NCBI GenBank assembly: GCA_016098155.1
Contig: JAAAJB010000751.1
Coordinates: 1 to 12,500 of the forward strand
Length of the DNA stretch: 12,500 nucleotides
Source of the DNA: Actinomortierella ambigua
Lineage: Eukaryota; Mortierellomycota; Mortierellomycetes; Mortierellales; Mortierellaceae
Reading direction: 5' to 3'
A model generated the notes under the pieces. That model saw only the letters and a list, made by a program, of their open reading frames with translations, did no database searches and was not told the DNA's origin. Positions 8,480-12,500 of this stretch are shown here, piece by piece (positions within the stretch are counted from its first letter, which is position 1; the number at the start of each line of letters is the position of its first letter). A program made the position numbers and the translations under genes.

Positions 8480-8615
8480 CTCTTTTCCTTTGTTTCCTGT
8501 TTCTCTTTGTTCCACAACACATTCACATCCCCTCTTTTTTTTTTTTTTTGTCTTCTTCAATCCTTTCCCTTTCTTTTCTTTTCTTTTTTTCGTTACCAAG
8601 AACTTTCCATCCTCA
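8480..8615 (+). promoter_or_regulatory. Pyrimidine-rich leader of the histidine phosphatase gene
   Basis: It includes a run of 16 T at 8535-8550 and repeated TTTCTTTTC units, ending shortly before the ATG at 8616. The frame is open upstream to 8325, but the predicted residues there are Phe/Pro/Ser low complexity, as expected of an untranslated CT-rich leader. Confidence 0.5.
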
Positions 8616-10085
8616 ATGTCCCCGAGCATGCACAGGACCTCGCTCTTCTTTGTGCGCCATGGTCAGCGCATCGATCACGTCGACTCGTCCTGGGCGCTTT
8701 CGTCTCCAACTCCGCAGGATCCGCCTCTGACAGCACTCGGGCAGGAACAATCACAAAAGACTGGCGCTGCGCTCGCATCCCTCCTCTATGCTCACCGCTG
8801 CCAGCACCACCATATCCACCATCCTCATTGCCATCATCAGCATCGTCATCAGCAGCAGCAGCAGCAGAAAGAGGAGGACTCGTCAAACATGACCCCACCA
8901 GACTCACCCGAGGCAGAGGCAGGGGAGCACCTCTTGCCACTGCCCAGTCGACCGCAGCATGTAGCCATTATCACGAGCCCTTTCCTTCGTTGTACTCAAA
9001 CTGCGGTTGAGCTGGCAAAGGGAATTCGTTCACAGACCGCAGACTGCCATGTCACTGTGGCTGTCGAGCCAGGTATTGCTGGTAGGTATACCCACTCTCG
9101 ATGTGGTCTGCTGATCATGTCACATGGTGAGGGGAAAAAGAGAGGAGGGGGAAGATTGGAATGAGGAAAGAGAGGGAAAAAAAGGGATGCATGGGGACCC
9201 AACACAGGGACTTCCTTCCTCTCTTCCCTCTCTCTCTTTTCTTATTTACAGGGTTGTTGATGCATCCATGGGCAAAGAAACTAAAAAAAAAAACGGTGTT
9301 GTTGTTGACTTTAAACTTTTTTTGTGTACATAGAATGGCTTTCATTTGAATATGTACCACAGCCAGTGCCAGAGTCGATAATCGTGCAGCGGATGCAGGA
9401 CTTTGCCATGACCCGTCGGGAACATGAACAGTACTATACCATCGATTGGAAATATCGCCCTCACACAACCTCGTTGCCAGCCTGGCCAGAGGCCTGGGAC
9501 AATATGCAGCGTCGAGTCGAGGCGGCCTACCGTCATGTCATCTCGACCTATCTTGATTCTGTCACCACTACAGCCATGAGTGACAAGGATGTGGTTGTTG
9601 TGTTTGTTAGTCACGCCTCACCCGTGAATGGTAATTATAACAATAAGAAAAGTGAGCTAAACCTTGAATGGAGGGCGCTTAGCATCATGAATACGTCGAT
9701 GAGTTCATATTGCCAAAGCTATTTTTTTTTAAACTTACCCCTCTTCCTCCCTCCTCCCTTAATAGCCTTATTGGAGGCTTGCCTTCAAACACCAACACTG
9801 GTCCCTATCGGTCTCAACTCCATCTCCCAGTGTAGCTGGATCTCGGAAAAGGACTACCAGGATCAGGAGCAAGCTCGGTATCCGTTGGTGGCGCTGGCTT
9901 CACCGCCCCTTGGCTCGACCATTACCTCGACCACGACCGCGACCACAACAACTACGGCTAGGAACACCGCAACTGTGTCACCGTCACTCGACGTTGCACC
10001 CAAGGCATCTCCCGCTTTGACTCTGGCTGGACAGGATGGTCGATGGCAACTGGAACTGAAGGCCTCTGTAGCCCATCTCTCATGA
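8616..10085 (+). CDS. Histidine phosphatase superfamily protein, UBASH3/STS-like, 3 exons
   Basis: This is a phosphoglycerate-mutase-fold phosphatase. My exons are 8616-9081, 9334-9630 and 9766-10085 (360 residues). Both introns are phase 1 with GT..AG ends. The core motifs are complete: FFVRHGQRIDHVDSSW (catalytic His15), DPPLTALGQEQ, IITSPFLRCTQTA (Arg125), VEPGIAEWL across junction 1, WKYRPH, and VVVFVSHASPVN (second His249). FVRHGxRxD, VEPGIxEW, YRPH and a closing GRWQL..HLS fit the phosphatase domain of animal UBASH3/STS proteins better than plain phosphoglycerate mutase. Yeast Tfc7, a TFIIIC subunit, is a more distant relative. Residues 60-110 are an inserted His/Gln-rich then Glu/Pro-rich loop. 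Residues about 305-345 are Thr/Ala/Pro low complexity. No SH3 or UBA domain is present. The start could instead be Met5 at 8628, which has A at -3. The physiological substrate is unknown. Confidence 0.85.
8805..8875 (+). repeat. CAY/CAG triplet-rich tract coding for a His/Gln run
   Basis: This lies within exon 1 of the phosphatase. Residues 64-84 are mostly His then six Gln, encoded by CAC/CAT and CAGCAGCAG triplets, which are prone to length change by slippage. Confidence 0.8.
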
Positions 10086-10689
10086 AAATTTGAATTTTCT
10101 TTTTTTTGGAGACGAGCTCATGCACATCGTAGACTTTATTTTTTGATACCCTGCAATTGTAATATAATGTATGTTTTTTGTCCTTGACATCGAATTTTTT
10201 TGGAGGATATCACATACCCGTCGCTTGAAGGAGAATGAATGAATGTATTCACTCGCATGCATTTCAACTCATCGCTATGATATGGCCGTCCAGAAACTGT
10301 TGTCAATATTACTCAAAGGCCATGTGATATATGTGTGCAAACTCTTTCTCTTTCGCTTCACATAAATATATCAATTGTGAGATATTTTATCTATTATGTT
10401 GAGTGAGAGCTTTCCTCACCTCCTAGCACCATCCCTTGGGGAGATAAATCTCATACTTTTCTCGAAACGCTTGCTCTCTCATCCCTCTTCCTCCCCTCTT
10501 CCTTGCCTCTTCATAACTATTCAGCACGAAAATTGAAAAGATATCAAAAATGACACGTATGAGCATGCAAAACTAAATTTCGCTTATTATGTCCGCGATG
10601 AAAACACATACGAATGTGGAAGCGAACTCTCTGCTATCCATAGTACAACAAAGGGCAGAGAAGGTAACATGCATTGGACAAAGTGTCCT
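10086..10689. other. Intergenic region, 3' ends of the phosphatase and the secreted Cys-rich gene
   Basis: An AT-rich stretch (10086-10400) is followed by a CT-rich stretch (10470-10520). No exact AATAAA for the phosphatase was seen. A plus-strand frame from 10589 to 10825 lies antisense to the downstream secreted gene, and I do not support it as coding. Confidence 0.45.
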
Positions 10690-10695
10690 TTTATT
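10690..10695 (-). terminator. Poly(A) signal AATAAA of the eight-Cys secreted gene
   Basis: On the minus strand, AATAAA lies 32 bases after the stop codon of the spliced model ending at 10727. This supports that model. Confidence 0.6.
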
Positions 10696-10726
10696 GCTTG
10701 CAGGAGATCAAAGCAAGGCCTTGTAT

Positions 10727-11093
10727 TTAGATACACTGGTCCGTCTCGCGATTGTTGGATTCCCACTAATGACAACAAAAAAGAAGGTAAGCGTTAATAT
10801 CATCCAAACCTCGAGAAGAGAATGATGACCAAACTGCCTTTCCTCATCACAGACAAGCTTCTTAATTTTTTTGTTACCTCTCGGATGCAACAGTGGTGAA
10901 AGGCTTTACAATCCACAATATTGTAACAGCGGAAATCTTTGCCTAGCCAGTCATTGCAGCATGCTGCGGTCGCTGCGCCCCAGTATGACTCGTGCCTGGG
11001 CTGGTAGCACGCGGAGGAACGTGCTGTCGGTGCAGCATGGATAGACATGACCACATATACGATGGTTGCTGCGAGGATGGCTGTCTTGTGCAT
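10727..11093 (-). CDS. Small secreted eight-cysteine protein, hydrophobin-like Cys order, 2 exons
   Basis: This is an 84-residue precursor. Exon 1 is 11093-10878 and exon 2 is 10765-10727, with a phase 0 intron of 112 bases (donor GTAACA, TTAAC branch-like site, pyrimidine tract, acceptor TCATTAG). Residues 1-20 form a signal peptide (MHKTAILAATIVYVVMSIHA), cleaved before APTARSS. Mature cysteines are at 29, 45, 46, 56, 62, 68, 69 and 83, giving the order C-CC-C-C-CC-C with spacings 15, 9, 5, 5 and 13. Splicing adds the eighth Cys (DQCI, stop). Unspliced reading to 10800 leaves seven and a poorly plausible tail. The order is that of hydrophobins, but the middle spacings are short and the sequence is not clearly hydrophobic, so an unrelated disulfide-rich effector-type protein is equally likely. 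The ATG has AAC before it. Confidence 0.65.
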
Positions 11094-11121
11094 GTTGGCT
11101 TTTGTAGGATGGAGAGTCGGA

Positions 11122-11143
11122 AGAGAGAGAGAGAGAGAGAGAG
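11122..11143. repeat. (GA)n microsatellite upstream of the eight-Cys secreted gene
   Basis: Eleven GA units. On the gene strand this is a CT tract about 30 bases before the start codon, in the position of a fungal pyrimidine-rich leader. Confidence 0.85.
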
Positions 11144-12234
11144 GTGTGCTTCTGTGGCGAGGAGAATGGGTTCAGATATGAAGTTGCGTCAAAGGAGGAG
11201 AGATATGATAAACAGAGCTTCGAGAGTGCCGTTAATGACACTTTATATGTCTCCTCAGTCCATAGCAATGGGAAGGGTTCATAGTTCTTTCAATTAGCGA
11301 ATACCATCATTCTTTCCATGAAAGATGTAACTCTATTCGAGGGATTGGCCCAAAGTCCAACTCTGCGGCATACATCGCACCGGCCTACTGTTGCTCCACT
11401 GGTCAAGTGGGCCAGGGCCTAAAAAGGGGGCGTGGTACGTACATGAGGGGCGTACCGAGAACGAGAGAACAATGCTCAGTTTGTTGACGGCTGTGAAGAG
11501 GATAAATATCTCTTTTCTTCGCTGGGACAATAATAGTCGCAGACCTCGAGTGGGATGGAGATAAACCACCCACCTAACGCGGCGAGGTGCATCGAGTTTG
11601 ATATTGGTGGCCTTGACATTGTGCGCTTCTGCGTCAGGCTTGTTCTTCTTTGTTAATGCGTACAGAGAGCAGGCAAGGTTGTGGAGGGGAGTGAAAGGTT
11701 CACTTCTCGCTGTTGGGTGCACAAGAAGGGGAGGAGAGAAGGGGGTGAGCATGCCCACTTTCGCCAAAAATAGGAGCGCAAGAAGGAATGAGATGCATCG
11801 CCACCTACAACAACGCTGCATCTCTCATCTGCATGGCGATGATCTTGGTGACACATCTCCCATGCCTCGCCCTCCCAGCCACTATACGCGCGTGAATCGG
11901 AGGTACCGCCACTGTGCACGCGACATAAACTGTCAATCGTGCCAAAGCTGCCCATCTTCTTCAGCCAGCTACTGCAACCATGCCGACACCTCTTTTCCTA
12001 ATAAACACTGTGGAATGAGCAGGAGAAGGTAGGGACTTGTGCCGCTCTAATACGTTGAAGCGGTTTGTATGCAGAGGGAAGCCTAGGCAACACCAACACT
12101 CAAGTTTTGCTGGAGAGACACTTGGAGCAAGAATAGCTGACTGAGACTGAATTTTTTGTTTGTTTGGCAACGGAATTGTCTAAATAAAAACAAGGGCAAG
12201 GGTAGGGCGGTTCTATTCACGTCGGTACGGCGAC
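11144..12234. other. Unassigned region with weak coding hints
   Basis: No gene is supported with confidence. Two hints are worth recording. On the plus strand, 11910-12030 reads as a Cys-rich segment (HCARDINCQSCQSCP..YCN..KHCG) with an acceptor-like CCCTCCCAG at 11872-11880 and a donor-like GTAGGG at 12030, but no signal-peptide exon is found. On the minus strand, about 11660-11580 reads as LTKKNKPDAEAHNVKA, which looks like real protein, but I could not build an exon chain around it. Confidence 0.3.
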
Positions 12235-12462
12235 ATGGTCTTGTTCCTGCTGTTCCTTGATCACAATGGCTTGCCGACCGCGGTTATTGACAAGACTAGC
12301 AACATTTTAAAAAAGTATTCATCATTAGACAATGGGGAGAGGGAGGTTATCGATCGCGCAGCCAAACTAATCCAGTTGGACGATCATCACCATACCTCAA
12401 GTAGGCGTTCCATGCAATGCCTACAACGCTCACAAACGGTAACCGGAACTGTAGCGGCATGA
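12235..12462 (+). CDS. Possible small or 5'-terminal ORF, unknown function
   Basis: The 75-residue frame starts at an ATG in good context (GACATGG). It reads MVLFLLFLDHNGLPTAVIDK, then ILKKYSSLDNGEREVIDRAA and KLIQLDDHHH, of mixed helical character. A donor-like ACG|GTAACC at 12438 could continue it beyond the window. The opposite strand has many stops here. I recognise no family. It could also be an internal exon entered from an acceptor near 12210. Confidence 0.3.
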   Translation: MVLFLLFLDHNGLPTAVIDKTSNILKKYSSLDNGEREVIDRAAKLIQLDDHHHTSSRRSMQCLQRSQTVTGTVAA

Positions 12463-12500
12463 TACTATGATTTTCAACATATGTGAGAGAAACCATTGTT

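Noticed and set aside
8325..8615. Upstream extension of the phosphatase frame
   Set aside because: It translates to Phe/Pro/Ser runs from a CT-rich leader; the conserved domain starts a few residues after 8616.
10589..10825. Plus-strand frame with donor-like GTAAGC at 10787
   Set aside because: It is antisense to the intron, last exon and poly(A) signal of the secreted eight-Cys gene, has no recognisable motif, and removing the 40-base intron-like piece breaks the frame.

Overview
The window is eukaryotic nuclear DNA, most likely from an early-diverging filamentous fungus of the Mortierella type. The evidence is short genes separated by pyrimidine-rich upstream tracts, introns of roughly 90-560 bases with GT..AG ends and TNAC-like branch sites, many small secreted Cys-rich proteins, and a FANCL gene, which budding and fission yeasts lack. 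The taxon is an inference. All splice models were built by eye, from frame continuity and remembered family alignments.

Layout. 6-2581 (-): seven exons of FANCL, the Fanconi anaemia E3 ubiquitin ligase. The gene runs off the left edge inside its RING-like finger. 2722-3333 (+): an intronless TMA17/ADC17-like proteasome assembly chaperone, divergent from FANCL across only 140 bases. Its last residues, EEGLYL, copy the HbYX tail type of the proteasomal ATPase Rpt2. 3552-3803 (-): an eS27-like ribosomal protein with an altered zinc-finger spacing, convergent with the chaperone. 4536-5849 (+): RNA polymerase III subunit RPC6/RPC34 in four exons, with its four-Cys iron-sulfur motif. 6566-6994 (+): an orphan secreted protein with four cysteines. 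6995-8615: a gene-poor stretch holding an inverted repeat around a poly(A) signal, an (AC)10 run and long alternating polypyrimidine/polypurine blocks. 8616-10085 (+): a three-exon histidine phosphatase of the UBASH3/STS type with a His/Gln-rich insertion. 10727-11093 (-): a two-exon secreted 84-residue protein with eight cysteines in hydrophobin-like order. 11094-12500: mostly unassigned, with one possible small gene at 12235.

The recognised genes are mainly housekeeping functions (DNA crosslink repair signalling, proteasome assembly, ribosome, Pol III transcription) mixed with small secreted proteins. They do not form one operon-like system. The points most worth a second look are the Rpt2-like tail on the chaperone, the C-x-C finger of the eS27-like protein, and the two spliced genes (FANCL and the eight-Cys secreted protein) that simple open-reading-frame reading misses.
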